Shown here: piece after piece, positions 40,432 to 50,211 of the stretch
Layout of the letters: each line of letters begins with the position of its first letter
Position numbering within the stretch: the stretch's first letter is position 1
Assembly (NCBI RefSeq): GCF_011300685.1
Contig: NZ_CP049864.1
Span: 405,001-469,000 of the forward strand
Direction of reading: 5' to 3'
DNA from: Lysobacter sp. HDW10
GTDB taxonomy: Bacteria > Pseudomonadota > Gammaproteobacteria > Xanthomonadales > Xanthomonadaceae
DNA: 64,000 nt
Position numbers and translations under genes: made by a program
The notes under the pieces: generated by a model
Databases searched by the model: none
What the model was told of the DNA's origin: nothing
What the model saw: only the letters and a program-made list of their open reading frames with translations

Positions 40432-40719
40432 TTAGCCGACGATCGCGAGGATGTCGTCTTCCTTCACAACTTTGTATTCGGTGCCTTCGTGCTTGTAGGC
40501 GCTGCCGGCGTACTGGCCGTAGATGACCTTGTCACCGACCTTCACCGTCATCGAACGGGTGTTGCCGTTGTCGAGGGCCTTGCCCGGACCGACTGCGACC
40601 ACTTCGCCCTTGGTCGGCTTTTCTTTGGCGTTATCGGGGATCAAGATGCCACCGGATGACAGTTCTTCGGCTTCCACAGGCTTGACGACGACGCGGTCGT
40701 GGAGCGGCTTCAGGTTCAT
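40432..40719 (-). CDS. groES: Co-chaperonin GroES
   Basis: Heptameric lid of GroEL. The 95-residue protein begins [16 protein letters not shown], carries the mobile-loop [24 protein letters not shown] and ends [12 protein letters not shown]. The start at 40719 is set by homology; the longer reading frame upstream is leader. The leader contains a CIRCE operator and a sigma-32 promoter. Confidence 0.98.
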   Translation of the reverse strand: MNLKPLHDRVVVKPVEAEELSSGGILIPDNAKEKPTKGEVVAVGPGKALDNGNTRSMTVKVGDKVIYGQYAGSAYKHEGTEYKVVKEDDILAIVG

Positions 40720-40766
40720 GGATGTACTCCGCAAGTAATTGATTGATATGAAAAAACAGATCAATT

Positions 40767-40793
40767 TTAGCAGTCTCCTAGTGAGAGTGCCAA
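40767..40793. promoter_or_regulatory. CIRCE element (HrcA operator) in the groES leader
   Basis: TTAGCAGTC-N9-GAGTGCCAA matches the CIRCE consensus TTAGCACTC-N9-GAGTGCTAA with one change in each arm and the exact 9-base spacer. It sits between the promoter and the groES start, where the HrcA repressor would block transcription. hrcA is not in this window. Confidence 0.85.
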
Positions 40794-40830
40794 AACTGAA
40801 AGTAAAACAGCCCACGCGGGCATGACCAAA

Positions 40831-40858
40831 AGATGGGGCCTGGCGAGAGGCTTTCAAG
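40831..40858 (-). promoter_or_regulatory. Sigma-32 heat-shock promoter for groESL
   Basis: On the minus strand CTTGAAA (40858-40852) is followed after 13 bases by CCCCATCT (40838-40831). Both boxes match the sigma-32 (RpoH) consensus. Transcription would begin near 40824, about 30 bases before the CIRCE element. Confidence 0.85.
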
Positions 40859-40944
40859 TGCTTGCTCAAAAGAAACTTTTTCTGGCCCGGATTGAGGCGG
40901 TTTTCCTAAATGACCAGCCGGCCCCGGATGCTAGGCTCGTCGCC

Positions 40945-42768
40945 ATGAATTTTGTCCGCGACGCTGCTGCCGACCCCGCACTCGACGTGCTTCGCAATGT
41001 GTGGGGGTACCAATCTTTCCGTGGGCGCCAGCATGACATCGTGCGTCATGTGGCAGACGGCGGTGACGCGCTTGTCCTGATGCCCACCGGCGGCGGCAAG
41101 TCCTTGTGCTACCAAGTGCCTGCCTTGATGCGGCCCGGCTGCGCGATTGTGGTGTCACCATTGATTGCGTTGATGCAAGACCAAGTCGAGGCCTTGCATC
41201 AGCTCGGTATTGAAGCGGCGTACTTGAATTCGAGTTTGTCCTTACAAGAGGCGCAATGGGTCGAGCAGCGCTTCTTGTCGGGTGACTTGAAGATGCTCTA
41301 TGTCGCTCCAGAGCGATTGCTGACCTCGCGCTTCCTTGAGCTGATGGCGCGCGCGCCGGTCTCTTTGTTTGCCATTGATGAGGCGCACTGCGTGTCTCAG
41401 TGGGGCCATGATTTTCGTCCTGAGTATCGGCAGCTCACCTTGCTTCACGAGCGCTGGCCGCACATTCCGCGCATTGCATTGACGGCGACTGCTGACCCTG
41501 CGACACAAGCAGAAATCATCGAGCGACTGCAGTTGGAAGACGCGGCGCAATTCGCCAGCAGTTTCGACCGGCCGAACATTCGCTACACGATCGTTGAGAA
41601 GAACGACGCGCGTCGACAGCTGTTGGATTTTCTGGCGAGTCATGCCGGTGCGTCGGGCATCGTCTACGCGATGTCGCGGCGCAAGGTGGAAGACACAGCG
41701 GCGTACTTGCAAACAAAGGGTTTCAATGCCCTGCCTTATCACGCCGGCATGGCACCTGAAGTACGTGCATTGAATCAACGTCGGTTCTTGCGCGAAGACG
41801 GCATTCTGATGGTGGCAACGATTGCGTTCGGCATGGGCATCGACAAGCCCGATGTGCGTTTTGTGGCGCACGTCGATTTGCCGAAATCGGTAGAGGGCTA
41901 CTACCAGGAGACAGGTCGTGCAGGGCGAGATGGCGAACCCGCCGAGGCGTGGATGGCCTACGGCTTGGGCGATGTCGTGAATCTGCGCAAGATGATTGAG
42001 TCTTCGGAAGCAGAAGATGCGCGCAAATGGTTGGAACGTCGCAAGTTGGATGCACTGCTCGGCTACTGCGAAACGCTCGGTTGTCGCAGACAACGCTTGC
42101 TCGCGAGCTTTGGCGAAGTGATGCCGGCGCCGTGCAGCAATTGCGACAATTGTTTGAACCCACCCGAAGCCTGGGATGCCACCGAGCCTGCACGCATGGC
42201 ATTGAGTTGTGCGTTTCGCTGTGGTCAACGCTTCGGTGCATCGCATTTGATTGATGTCTTGCGCGGCGACAGCTCAGAACGCATCACGCAACTGGGCCAT
42301 GATGCTGTCAGCACCTATGGCATCGGTGCCGAGATCGACACGAATACATGGCGCAGCATTTTCAGACAACTTGTTTCGCTCGGCTTGTTGCAAACCGATA
42401 GTCACGGTGGATTGTATTTGGCGCCAGAATCGCGCGCGCTGTTGAAAGGCGAGCAGACCTTGATGTTGCGTAGAGAGCAGGCACGCGTTAGCCGACAACG
42501 TCGCGCGGCGATGGCGAATCCGAACGGTGCCCAGGCATGGATGTCTGCGGATGCGCGCGTCCTGTTCGAACAGTTGCGCGAACTGCGGTCGACGTTGGCG
42601 CGCGATCAGAGTGTGCCGCCGTATGTGATCTTCCATGACAAGACCTTGCGCGAGATCGCCACCGCACGGCCGGAAAGCTTGTCCGCGCTCGGCATGATTG
42701 AAGGGATGGGCCCTAAAAAGTTGGCGGCGTATGGTGCGCAAGTATTGGGTGTTGTGTCGCCCGCCTAA
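40945..42768 (+). CDS. recQ: ATP-dependent DNA helicase RecQ
   Basis: 3'-5' helicase of RecF-type repair. The 607-residue protein has Walker A MPTGGGKS (46-53), the DEAH box [20 protein letters not shown], the helicase C segments [12 protein letters not shown] and [12 protein letters not shown], a zinc site with CETLGC and CSNCDNC, and a C-terminal HRDC domain ([13 protein letters not shown] to the end). The ATG at 40945 matches the usual RecQ start; the upstream frame crosses the groES promoter and is not needed. Confidence 0.96.
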   Translation: MNFVRDAAADPALDVLRNVWGYQSFRGRQHDIVRHVADGGDALVLMPTGGGKSLCYQVPALMRPGCAIVVSPLIALMQDQVEALHQLGIEAAYLNSSLSLQEAQWVEQRFLSGDLKMLYVAPERLLTSRFLELMARAPVSLFAIDEAHCVSQWGHDFRPEYRQLTLLHERWPHIPRIALTATADPATQAEIIERLQLEDAAQFASSFDRPNIRYTIVEKNDARRQLLDFLASHAGASGIVYAMSRRKVEDTAAYLQTKGFNALPYHAGMAPEVRALNQRRFLREDGILMVATIAFGMGIDKPDVRFVAHVDLPKSVEGYYQETGRAGRDGEPAEAWMAYGLGDVVNLRKMIESSEAEDARKWLERRKLDALLGYCETLGCRRQRLLASFGEVMPAPCSNCDNCLNPPEAWDATEPARMALSCAFRCGQRFGASHLIDVLRGDSSERITQLGHDAVSTYGIGAEIDTNTWRSIFRQLVSLGLLQTDSHGGLYLAPESRALLKGEQTLMLRREQARVSRQRRAAMANPNGAQAWMSADARVLFEQLRELRSTLARDQSVPPYVIFHDKTLREIATARPESLSALGMIEGMGPKKLAAYGAQVLGVVSPA

Positions 42769-42846
42769 CACGGTTTGTGAATGAACCCTTCCGTCCGGCT
42801 TGGTTGGAATCCAGCGATGGCGCACGGGCCTACCTACAATGTCGTT

Positions 42847-45228
42847 ATGAATAGACCCGCGATGCCCTCTTTTGCCGCGCGATCCAGCGCCGTTTTGACC
42901 CGTTCGCTTTCACGCTGGCTGCTAGCCCTTGCGCTGGCTTTGCCGTCGACGCTGGCGTTCGCGCAACTGACGCCGCAAGATTTGCCGCCGGTCGATCAGG
43001 TGTTCAAGCTTCAAGCCGAGCCCGGCCCCGGTCAGTCCATCGTGCTGCGCTGGCAGATCGAACCGGGCTATTACTTGTATCGCCATCAATTCAAGTTCAG
43101 TACGACCGCGCCGGGTGTGACCTTAGGCAGCGCAAAAATTCCGACAGGCGAAAAACACCACGACGAATTTTTCGGCAATGTAGAAACGTATCGGTCGCAA
43201 CTGTCAGTCACCGTTCCGGTCGATGCGCCCGCTGGCACCCGCGCGATTGCGCTGCGTGTGAAGTATCAAGGCTGTGCAGATGTTGGCGTGTGCTATCCAC
43301 CGCAAATCCGCAATCTATCCGTGACGCTCGGACAATCAGCCGAGCCACAAGGGGATGCAGGCTTTCAAGCGCTTGCCGGAAAATTTGGCGCAAGTTCGAA
43401 TCCGCTGCTGGGCAAATCAGGCAAAGCCGCACCGCTACCGCCTGCGCAAGCGTTCAAAGCAGATGCCATTGCAGATGGTGGCGATCGCTTACTGATTCGC
43501 TTAACGCCCGCGACGGACTACTACTTATATAAGAACCAAACCAAGTTCAAGCTGAAAGCTGACGGCGTGTCTTTGGATGAAGTGCAGTGGCCCAAAGCGA
43601 CCCTGCACCGTGATGCCTACTTTGGCAATGTGCCCGTCTATTTCAATGAAGTGGATGTACCGATCACGCTGAAGCGTAGCCATGCGCGTGGCGTTGACGC
43701 CACCTTGGACATCGAACTACAAGGCTGTCAGAACAACGGCATCTGCTACGAGCCGATGCATCGTACTTTCAAAATTTCTTTGCCTGAGTCGGGCGTAAAA
43801 ACCCAAGCGCGCGCAGATGAGACAACGGTTGAAGCGCCTGCACCTGCAGTGGATGCAGTGACGGCATCTGCCGCACAAGTGGTGTCTGTGGACGGTGCGA
43901 CGACGGCACCTGCCACGTCGATGCCAAGCGAAAGCGCAGCTGTTTCGCTTGCCTCGCCTTCGTTGGACGCTGCCTCTGCCATTGAAAAGATTTCAATTTG
44001 GAAAGCACTGCTGTTGGCGCTGCTGGGCGGTCTCATTCTCAACCTGATGCCGTGCGTTTTGCCTGTGCTGTCGATGAAAGCGGTGTCACTTGCACAATCA
44101 GGCAGCGACCAAAAAGCCATGCGTCAACATGTCTTCGCTTACGCAAGCGGTGTTGTGCTCAGCATGTTGGCTTTGGGGGGCATTGTATTGGCCTTGCGTG
44201 GATTGGCTTCGCAAAGCACTTTGGCTTGGGGCTTCCAAATGCAACAGCCTGCGGTCGTGCTGATACTCGCATTGTTCGTGCTCGCCTTCGGGCTGTCGCT
44301 CTCGGGTGTGTGGCAACCGAATTTCGTGTTGCCTGGCGCCGCACAGCGTGCCGTGACGGCACAAGGGCTGAAGGGTGATTTCGCAACAGGTGTTTTGGCC
44401 GTGGTTTTGGCGACGCCCTGCACTGCGCCGTTCATGGGTGCCGCTTTGGGTTATGCCTTCTTCGCACCCCCGCTGCAAGCGGCCTTGGTCTTCGTGGCGC
44501 TCGGTATTGGGCTCGCGCTCCCGTTCTTGTTGATCGCTTGGATCCCGGCACTTGGACGCCTTATTCCGAAGCCGGGCGCATGGACAAACACCTTCAAGAA
44601 AGTGATGGCGTTGCCGATGTATGCCACCGTCGCGTGGCTATGTTGGTTGCTGTTCCAACAGCGAGGGTGGATGGCGGTTGTCATCTTTGCCGTTTTGGCC
44701 GTGGCTTTGTTGTGGGTTTTGCGTGACACACGTCAGTACCTGCCTTCGACATTGCGTCGCTGGTCACCGCGTCTGGTTTTTGCCGCACTGGTGATTGCCG
44801 TGGCGACGTTCTTGCATGGGTCGATGGCGTCGAAGTCGCGCCCGCTGACTGAAGCGGCATATCGATTACCCAACGGCTTGCAAGCAGAACCGTATTCTGC
44901 GGAGCGCTTGTTGGCATTGCGCAAGGCGGGCACGGTGGTGTTTGTCGATGTCACCGCTGACTGGTGCATTACCTGCAAGGTCAACGAACGCGCGGTGTTG
45001 TTTACGCCTGCTTTCAAAGCGATGTTCGAGCAGCAAGGTGCGGTGTACATGATCGCCGACAACACGGAACCCAACGACGCGATTGGGGCGTTCTTGCGCA
45101 CACATCACGCAGTCGGCTTGCCCTTGTATGTGGTGTATCCGGCCAATGGCGGCAATGGCCGCGTGTTGCCGACGGTGCTGACGCAGCAACTTGTGACGGA
45201 TGCATTAAATAGCGCGGCGGCACGATGA
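42847..45228 (+). CDS. dsbD: Thiol:disulfide interchange protein DsbD with two N-terminal alpha domains
   Basis: Carries electrons from thioredoxin across the inner membrane. The 793-residue protein has a signal peptide (about 1-40) and then two tandem DsbD-alpha domains, at about 50-161 (QGCADVGVCYPP, C143/C149) and 204-312 (QGCQNNGICYEP, C294/C300). Each keeps the C-x5-C redox pair. A Pro/Ala/Thr-rich linker leads to the eight-helix beta domain (LMPCVLPVLS and ATPCTAPFMG cysteines) and the thioredoxin-like gamma domain (DVTADWCITCK). Normal DsbD has one alpha domain and about 565 residues. The stop overlaps the next thioredoxin gene. Confidence 0.93.
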   Translation: MNRPAMPSFAARSSAVLTRSLSRWLLALALALPSTLAFAQLTPQDLPPVDQVFKLQAEPGPGQSIVLRWQIEPGYYLYRHQFKFSTTAPGVTLGSAKIPTGEKHHDEFFGNVETYRSQLSVTVPVDAPAGTRAIALRVKYQGCADVGVCYPPQIRNLSVTLGQSAEPQGDAGFQALAGKFGASSNPLLGKSGKAAPLPPAQAFKADAIADGGDRLLIRLTPATDYYLYKNQTKFKLKADGVSLDEVQWPKATLHRDAYFGNVPVYFNEVDVPITLKRSHARGVDATLDIELQGCQNNGICYEPMHRTFKISLPESGVKTQARADETTVEAPAPAVDAVTASAAQVVSVDGATTAPATSMPSESAAVSLASPSLDAASAIEKISIWKALLLALLGGLILNLMPCVLPVLSMKAVSLAQSGSDQKAMRQHVFAYASGVVLSMLALGGIVLALRGLASQSTLAWGFQMQQPAVVLILALFVLAFGLSLSGVWQPNFVLPGAAQRAVTAQGLKGDFATGVLAVVLATPCTAPFMGAALGYAFFAPPLQAALVFVALGIGLALPFLLIAWIPALGRLIPKPGAWTNTFKKVMALPMYATVAWLCWLLFQQRGWMAVVIFAVLAVALLWVLRDTRQYLPSTLRRWSPRLVFAALVIAVATFLHGSMASKSRPLTEAAYRLPNGLQAEPYSAERLLALRKAGTVVFVDVTADWCITCKVNERAVLFTPAFKAMFEQQGAVYMIADNTEPNDAIGAFLRTHHAVGLPLYVVYPANGGNGRVLPTVLTQQLVTDALNSAAAR

Positions 45229-45836
45229 CTTCGCCTTGGCGGACGTATCTCAAAATCGTTTTGGCGGCATTCGCCGGCGCGCTCATTGCCCTGCTCGCCG
45301 CGGTGCTTGTGGACCCCAAGCCATGGCTACTTGAGTCGACCTTGGGTCACAAGTGGTTGCAAGCTTTCTTGGATTGGCGCGCGCCCGTCGCGCCCGGCAC
45401 GCGTCGTGTTCGCGAAGGTGACACGGTGCAATCCCTTGCGCTCACCACCTTAGAGGGCCAGTCGACCGGTTTGCGCGCCCACCTCGGGCCCGACTACACC
45501 GTCGTCAATCTATGGGCCACTTGGTGTGGCCCCTGCTTGAAAGAGATGCCGGCCTTGGAGGCCTTTGCACGCCAGCAGCGGAATGCCAAGTTGATTGCCA
45601 TTGGCATGGATGAGCCCGACGCTGTAGCGCAGTTCCTCTCGCGAAATCCGAGCAAAATCCCGCAACTCCTAGCAGCCGCGCCGCCGGCATTTTCGCCGGG
45701 CGAACTTGGAAACCCGGCAGGCGTATTGCCCTATTCCGTGCTGTTGGACGCCAAGGGCACGGTCATTGCGCGCCGAACCGGCCTATTCCATTCGGCCGAC
45801 GACATCCGGACTTGGGTGGCAACGGCGACGCGATAA
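45225..45836 (+). CDS. TlpA-like membrane-anchored thioredoxin
   Basis: A 203-residue protein with an N-terminal membrane helix (about 10-30) and a periplasmic thioredoxin fold with VNLWATWCGPCLKEMPAL (C101, C104). The cis-proline is in LPYSVLLDAKGTV. It overlaps dsbD by 4 bases, so DsbD is the likely source of its electrons. It may reduce cytochrome c apoproteins or other periplasmic disulfides. Confidence 0.92.
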   Translation: MTSPWRTYLKIVLAAFAGALIALLAAVLVDPKPWLLESTLGHKWLQAFLDWRAPVAPGTRRVREGDTVQSLALTTLEGQSTGLRAHLGPDYTVVNLWATWCGPCLKEMPALEAFARQQRNAKLIAIGMDEPDAVAQFLSRNPSKIPQLLAAAPPAFSPGELGNPAGVLPYSVLLDAKGTVIARRTGLFHSADDIRTWVATATR

Positions 45837-45923
45837 GCCTGCCAAGGCACGTGGATTCTCCGAACGTGTGCGTATCTTCGCCGAACTGGACAGCAACCCC
45901 CCGCATACTTCAAACTTCGCGGC

Positions 45924-46367
45924 ATGCCCCACATGCTTGTCCTACACGGCCCCAACTTGAATCTGCTCGGTGAGCGGGAACCGGCCGTCTATGGCACGAC
46001 AAGCTTGGCTGAAATCGACGCATCTTTGCTAGACGCCGCCGAACGTGCAGGCATCAGCCTCGAATGCCTGCAATCGAATGACGAATCAACCTTGATCGAT
46101 CGCATCCAATCAGCACGCGCTGACGGCACGAAGTTCATACTGATCAACCCGGCGGCCTACACGCACACGTCGGTGGCTATTCGTGACGCGTTAGCCGCCG
46201 TTGCCATCCCGTTTATTGAAGTTCACTTGTCGAACCCGCATACCCGCGAACCGTTTCGCCGCCAAAGTTACTTCAGCGATCTCGCCCACGGCGTGATCTG
46301 CGGTTTCGGTTCTAAAAGCTACACGCTGGCCTTCGAAGCCGCGTTGGCACATCTACACACTGTTTAA
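45924..46367 (+). CDS. aroQ: 3-dehydroquinate dehydratase, type II
   Basis: Third step of the shikimate pathway, dodecameric. The 147-residue protein has [18 protein letters not shown] with the catalytic tyrosine, [17 protein letters not shown], and [19 protein letters not shown] with the substrate-binding His and Arg. The SNDES segment has aspartate where SNHEG is usual, a small change. It precedes accB by 23 bases. Confidence 0.95.
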   Translation: MPHMLVLHGPNLNLLGEREPAVYGTTSLAEIDASLLDAAERAGISLECLQSNDESTLIDRIQSARADGTKFILINPAAYTHTSVAIRDALAAVAIPFIEVHLSNPHTREPFRRQSYFSDLAHGVICGFGSKSYTLAFEAALAHLHTV

Positions 46368-46390
46368 ATTTAGTCTCAGGAGCTTTTCAA

Positions 46391-46867
46391 ATGGATCTTC
46401 GCAAGATCAAGAAGCTGATCGACCTGTTGGAGGAATCCAACCTCAACGAAATCGAAATTAAAGAAGGCGAAGAGTCGGTACGTCTCTCGCGCGGCGGCGT
46501 CCATGGCGCGCCGATGCACTATGTCGCTGCACCGGCACAAGCGCCGGCCGCACCTGTCGCGCCGATGCCGATGGTGTCGCCGGTCGAAGCCGCCACCGGT
46601 GGCGCCGCGCGTCCGGCGCCCGACCTTCCGGCTGGAACCGTCGTGCGTGCGCCGATGGTCGGCACTTATTACGCGTCACCGTCGCCGGATAAGCCGCCGT
46701 TCGTCACCGTCGGCCAAGCCGTGAAGCCGGGCGATACGCTGGGCATCATCGAAGCCATGAAAATGTTTAATCCGATCGAAGCCGAAGTTGCAGGCACTTT
46801 GCTCGCGATTCAATGCGAAAACGGCCAGCCGGTTGAGTTTGATCAACCCATGTTCGTGATTGGCTGA
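46391..46867 (+). CDS. accB: Biotin carboxyl carrier protein of acetyl-CoA carboxylase
   Basis: A 158-residue BCCP. Biotin is attached to K124 in [14 protein letters not shown]. The N-terminal [23 protein letters not shown] helix region is usual, followed by an Ala/Pro-rich linker and the biotinyl domain from about 82. It delivers carboxyl groups in the first step of fatty-acid synthesis. It lies in the classic aroQ-accB-accC order and is 13 bases before accC. Confidence 0.97.
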   Translation: MDLRKIKKLIDLLEESNLNEIEIKEGEESVRLSRGGVHGAPMHYVAAPAQAPAAPVAPMPMVSPVEAATGGAARPAPDLPAGTVVRAPMVGTYYASPSPDKPPFVTVGQAVKPGDTLGIIEAMKMFNPIEAEVAGTLLAIQCENGQPVEFDQPMFVIG

Positions 46868-46880
46868 GCGGGGGACCATC

Positions 46881-48254
46881 ATGCCAATGCTGGACAAAGT
46901 TGTTATCGCCAACCGCGGCGAAATTGCGCTGCGGATCTTGCGCGCATGTAGCGCGCTTGGCATTCGTACCGTGGCCGTGCACTCCACCGCCGATCGCAAT
47001 CTGAAACACGTGGCCATGGCCGATGAATCGATTTGCATCGGCCCCGCACCGTCGTCTGAGAGCTATCTCAACATGCCGGCCATTATTGCGGCGGCTGAAG
47101 TGACCGATGCGCAAGCGATCCATCCGGGTTACGGCTTTCTTTCTGAAAATGCGGATTTTGCAGAGCGCGTTGAACAATCGGGTTTCGTGTTCATCGGCCC
47201 TAAGGCCGACACCATTCGCTTGATGGGCGACAAGGTCGAAGCAATTCGTGCCATGAAGGCGGCCGGTGTACCGTGCGTCCCGGGCAGTGGCGGACCGCTC
47301 GGTGATGACGCCGAGACCAATATGAAAATTGCACGCGAGATCGGTTACCCGGTCATCGTGAAAGCAGCCGGCGGTGGTGGTGGACGCGGCATGCGTGTCG
47401 TACATACCGAAGCTGCATTGGTGAATGCAATTGCCACAACGCAAACCGAAGCAAAAGCTGCCTTCGGCAATGACATGGTTTACATGGAGAAATTCCTTGA
47501 GAACCCGCGTCATATCGAAATCCAAGTGCTCGCCGACGGCCAAGGCAATGCCATCCACCTGGGTGAGCGCGATTGTTCTATGCAACGTCGCCACCAGAAA
47601 GTCGTTGAAGAAGCCCCGGCACCTGGCATTACCGAAGAGCAGCGCGCAGAAATCGGTAAAGTTTGCGTGGAGGCCTGTGTGCGCATCGGCTACCGCGGCG
47701 CTGGCACGTTCGAATTCTTGTATGAGAACGGGCGCTTCTACTTCATTGAAATGAACACGCGCATCCAAGTCGAACATCCGGTGACGGAATGGGTGACAGG
47801 GATTGACCTTGTAAAAGAGCAGTTGAAGATTGCCGCGGGCATGAAGCTCTCGATCAAACAAAAGGATGTGGTGCTTCGCGGTCATGCCATCGAATGCCGT
47901 ATCAATGCGGAAGACCCTGAATCCTTCCTGCCTTCACCGGGCTTGATTCAACACTTCCACGCGCCGGGTGGTCCGGGCGTGCGTGTCGACTCGCATATCT
48001 ATGAAGGCTATCGCGTCCCACCGAACTATGACTCGATGATCGGCAAATTGATCGTGCACGGCCCGGATCGTGAAACCGCCATTGCACGTATGCATGTTGC
48101 ATTGTCAGAGATGGTCGTTGACGGCATCAAAACGAATATTCCGCTGCAACAACGCATCATGCGTGACCAAGGTTTCCGTGCGGGTGGACAAAACATCCAC
48201 TACTTGGAGAAGCGTTTGGCGGAACGCAAAGGTAAGACGCTCAGCATTGGTTGA
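46881..48254 (+). CDS. accC: Biotin carboxylase subunit of acetyl-CoA carboxylase
   Basis: ATP-grasp enzyme that carboxylates biotin on AccB. The 457-residue protein starts [19 protein letters not shown], has [17 protein letters not shown] as the ATP-grasp glycine loop, [30 protein letters not shown] and [14 protein letters not shown], and ends with the C-terminal lid. GGGGA lies before the ATG at 46881. A terminator follows. Confidence 0.97.
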   Translation: MPMLDKVVIANRGEIALRILRACSALGIRTVAVHSTADRNLKHVAMADESICIGPAPSSESYLNMPAIIAAAEVTDAQAIHPGYGFLSENADFAERVEQSGFVFIGPKADTIRLMGDKVEAIRAMKAAGVPCVPGSGGPLGDDAETNMKIAREIGYPVIVKAAGGGGGRGMRVVHTEAALVNAIATTQTEAKAAFGNDMVYMEKFLENPRHIEIQVLADGQGNAIHLGERDCSMQRRHQKVVEEAPAPGITEEQRAEIGKVCVEACVRIGYRGAGTFEFLYENGRFYFIEMNTRIQVEHPVTEWVTGIDLVKEQLKIAAGMKLSIKQKDVVLRGHAIECRINAEDPESFLPSPGLIQHFHAPGGPGVRVDSHIYEGYRVPPNYDSMIGKLIVHGPDRETAIARMHVALSEMVVDGIKTNIPLQQRIMRDQGFRAGGQNIHYLEKRLAERKGKTLSIG

Positions 48255-48280
48255 TGCGATACACCGTGATCGGCACGTAA

Positions 48281-48307
48281 AACGGCGACCTTGTGTCGCC
48301 GTTTTGC
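48281..48307. terminator. Bidirectional terminator between accC and the next gene
   Basis: AAAACGGCGA (48281-48290) pairs with TCGCCGTTTT around a short CCTTGTG-type loop. A/T-rich ends on both arms make it usable in both directions for these convergent genes. Confidence 0.8.
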
Positions 48308-48311
48308 CGTT

Positions 48312-49448
48312 CTAGCGAACGAACTTAAGCCAGACGTACAGAATCAAGAAGACGCCCACCACACCCATCGTAATGAAGTTGTTGCGCTTCACTTTTCTCG
48401 CCTTCAGCGCCAACTGGTCTTTCAGTGCTTTCACATCCGCCGAATCTACCACCTGCGATGGCAACGAAGATTGAAAGAGCGCCTCAATGTCGGCGGCGCT
48501 CGCCTGTCCCGCCACCGCGGACTCCAACTTTTGATCCAAGCGTGCAAAGTGGTCATCGAACTGCTTTTTCTCAGCGCGCGCCAATTTCAACTTGAGCGTG
48601 CTGGCTTCTGCATCGTCTTGCTGCGACCAGCCGCCGTGAATCGCGCGTGACAACGCGTTGACGCGCTGCTGCCAGACGGGTTCATAGTCTTGCTTGCCAA
48701 ACTTTGAATGCGTTAGGACCCACGTCAACCATTTGGAGTCTCCGTTAAACCCCGTGAGAACCGGGGCATCGTGCGCTGACGTCATGCGACGGGCGATCGC
48801 TTCGAATAGCACGAGTTGATCGGTGTCAATAAACTTCAGCCCATAGTGAAGCAAGGCTTGCTTTCGCAAACGCCAGCGCGCAAGACCTGAAAACCGATCT
48901 GCGTACTTGTCGGCACGCGCCAAGCGCAGTTGCAGGAAGTAGTTTGTTTGACCTTTGACGGCGATTCCGAAGATTCGAACACCTTCAATGTCTCGCCAGG
49001 GAACAGTCGGCTGCCCCGGCCCTGTGAAACCTGAGGCATCGACGCGCAGGTAAGGCGAATGACGCAGCAGCGTCCACGCGATCGCACCGCCGACCGCGGC
49101 ACCGACCAAAAGTGCGACGGGCCAAATTTGTCGTCCCAAGCGCAACCCATCGTCGAGGATGGGGAACGCTATCACGGCAGCAATGGCGCCCATGAATATC
49201 GACAATGCGATCGGCATCGCAAGCTTCCTGCGGATGTCCAGAGGCGCATCTGCAGGCGGCAAGGGCATCTCACCTTCCGGCACGACGGGTACGCGCTTTC
49301 GATCGACGCGCCATGCAACGATCCAGCACAGCACGCCCGCACCGATCGCGAGCACGGCGCCACGCGGACGCACTGCGAAGGACATCAACCCGGCGCCCAA
49401 AATCAGCGCGCCGACAATGATCAACAACAACGCCAGCAACTTCTTCAA
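48312..49448 (-). CDS. Membrane protein of unknown function
   Basis: A 378-residue protein with hydrophobic segments at the N-terminus (LLALLLIIVGALILGAGL, then VLAIGAGVLCWIV), two more at about 75-130, and one at the very C-terminus. In between, PYLRVDASGFTGPGQPTVPWRDIEGVRI resembles a membrane-surface PH-like domain, then a long charged helical region follows. No enzyme motif. It is followed on the same strand by no close partner. Confidence 0.7.
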   Translation of the reverse strand: MKKLLALLLIIVGALILGAGLMSFAVRPRGAVLAIGAGVLCWIVAWRVDRKRVPVVPEGEMPLPPADAPLDIRRKLAMPIALSIFMGAIAAVIAFPILDDGLRLGRQIWPVALLVGAAVGGAIAWTLLRHSPYLRVDASGFTGPGQPTVPWRDIEGVRIFGIAVKGQTNYFLQLRLARADKYADRFSGLARWRLRKQALLHYGLKFIDTDQLVLFEAIARRMTSAHDAPVLTGFNGDSKWLTWVLTHSKFGKQDYEPVWQQRVNALSRAIHGGWSQQDDAEASTLKLKLARAEKKQFDDHFARLDQKLESAVAGQASAADIEALFQSSLPSQVVDSADVKALKDQLALKARKVKRNNFITMGVVGVFLILYVWLKFVR

Positions 49449-49475
49449 TCGACTCCCCCGAGACCCTGTGCGTGT

Positions 49476-50069
49476 TTACTTCATCGGAACGGCCTGCCCC
49501 GAGGGCCAAGTTGTATCAGAAACGCGCTTCAAGTTCATCTCGAAAAAGCGGATCTCTTTGCCGTCGGGCAAGATGCGATCGCCGACCTCGTTGAAGCTGG
49601 CGCCAGTGATCTTGGCGGTATAACGGATCGTCACCGGGCCCGCTTGAACCTTCCAAACGTAACCGTCGCGCGTGGGCGTGAACTCGAAGTCCCCTTCATT
49701 TCCCATTGCGTAACTGCGAAAGTTGAACGCACGCTTGCGCACATCGTAGGAAAGTACGGCAAATGCGTTGAACCCCACGGTGCCGTCAGCGTTATAGCCG
49801 CGCCCCTCGATCACCTTGATCGTTCCGTCCAGCATCGGACCGATGCGTTCGGTTTGCACGATTTCATGGCGCATGCCGTCCGGGCCGATGTTGTATGCGT
49901 TGCCCTGCCAAATCCCGTTGAGGAAGTCCAAGGGCTTCAAGGCTTCACGTTGCGCGTCCTGCATGGCTTTTGCCGACGGGGGCGCTTGCTCGGCTTGCGT
50001 CACGACGGGTAGGAGTGAGAGCACAGCTGCAGTGGCCAGCATCAGAATCGAGTTGCGCATATTGAACAT
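49476..50069 (-). CDS. Secreted DUF1579-like protein
   Basis: A 197-residue protein with a signal peptide ending near VVTQA|EQAPP. The mature part, LDFLNGIWQGNAYNI, then QTERIGPMLDGTIKVIEGRGY and YDVRKRAFNFRSYAMGNEGDFEF, is a lipocalin/THAP4-like barrel often found in secreted proteins of this lineage. The ligand is unknown. The start could be either of two ATGs nine bases apart (50069 or 50060). Confidence 0.72.
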   Translation of the reverse strand: MFNMRNSILMLATAAVLSLLPVVTQAEQAPPSAKAMQDAQREALKPLDFLNGIWQGNAYNIGPDGMRHEIVQTERIGPMLDGTIKVIEGRGYNADGTVGFNAFAVLSYDVRKRAFNFRSYAMGNEGDFEFTPTRDGYVWKVQAGPVTIRYTAKITGASFNEVGDRILPDGKEIRFFEMNLKRVSDTTWPSGQAVPMK

Positions 50070-50211
50070 CCATCGGGCGAGTGAGGCTGCAGTGTGCGCC
50101 GTCGCGCGCCTGCCTTCACGTGACAAACATCATGTGATTGAGATGACGCCGCGCACTGGAGAGGTGTGCGGCGGCGCGTGACACTGGTGACCAATCAACG
50201 GGATACACCGG

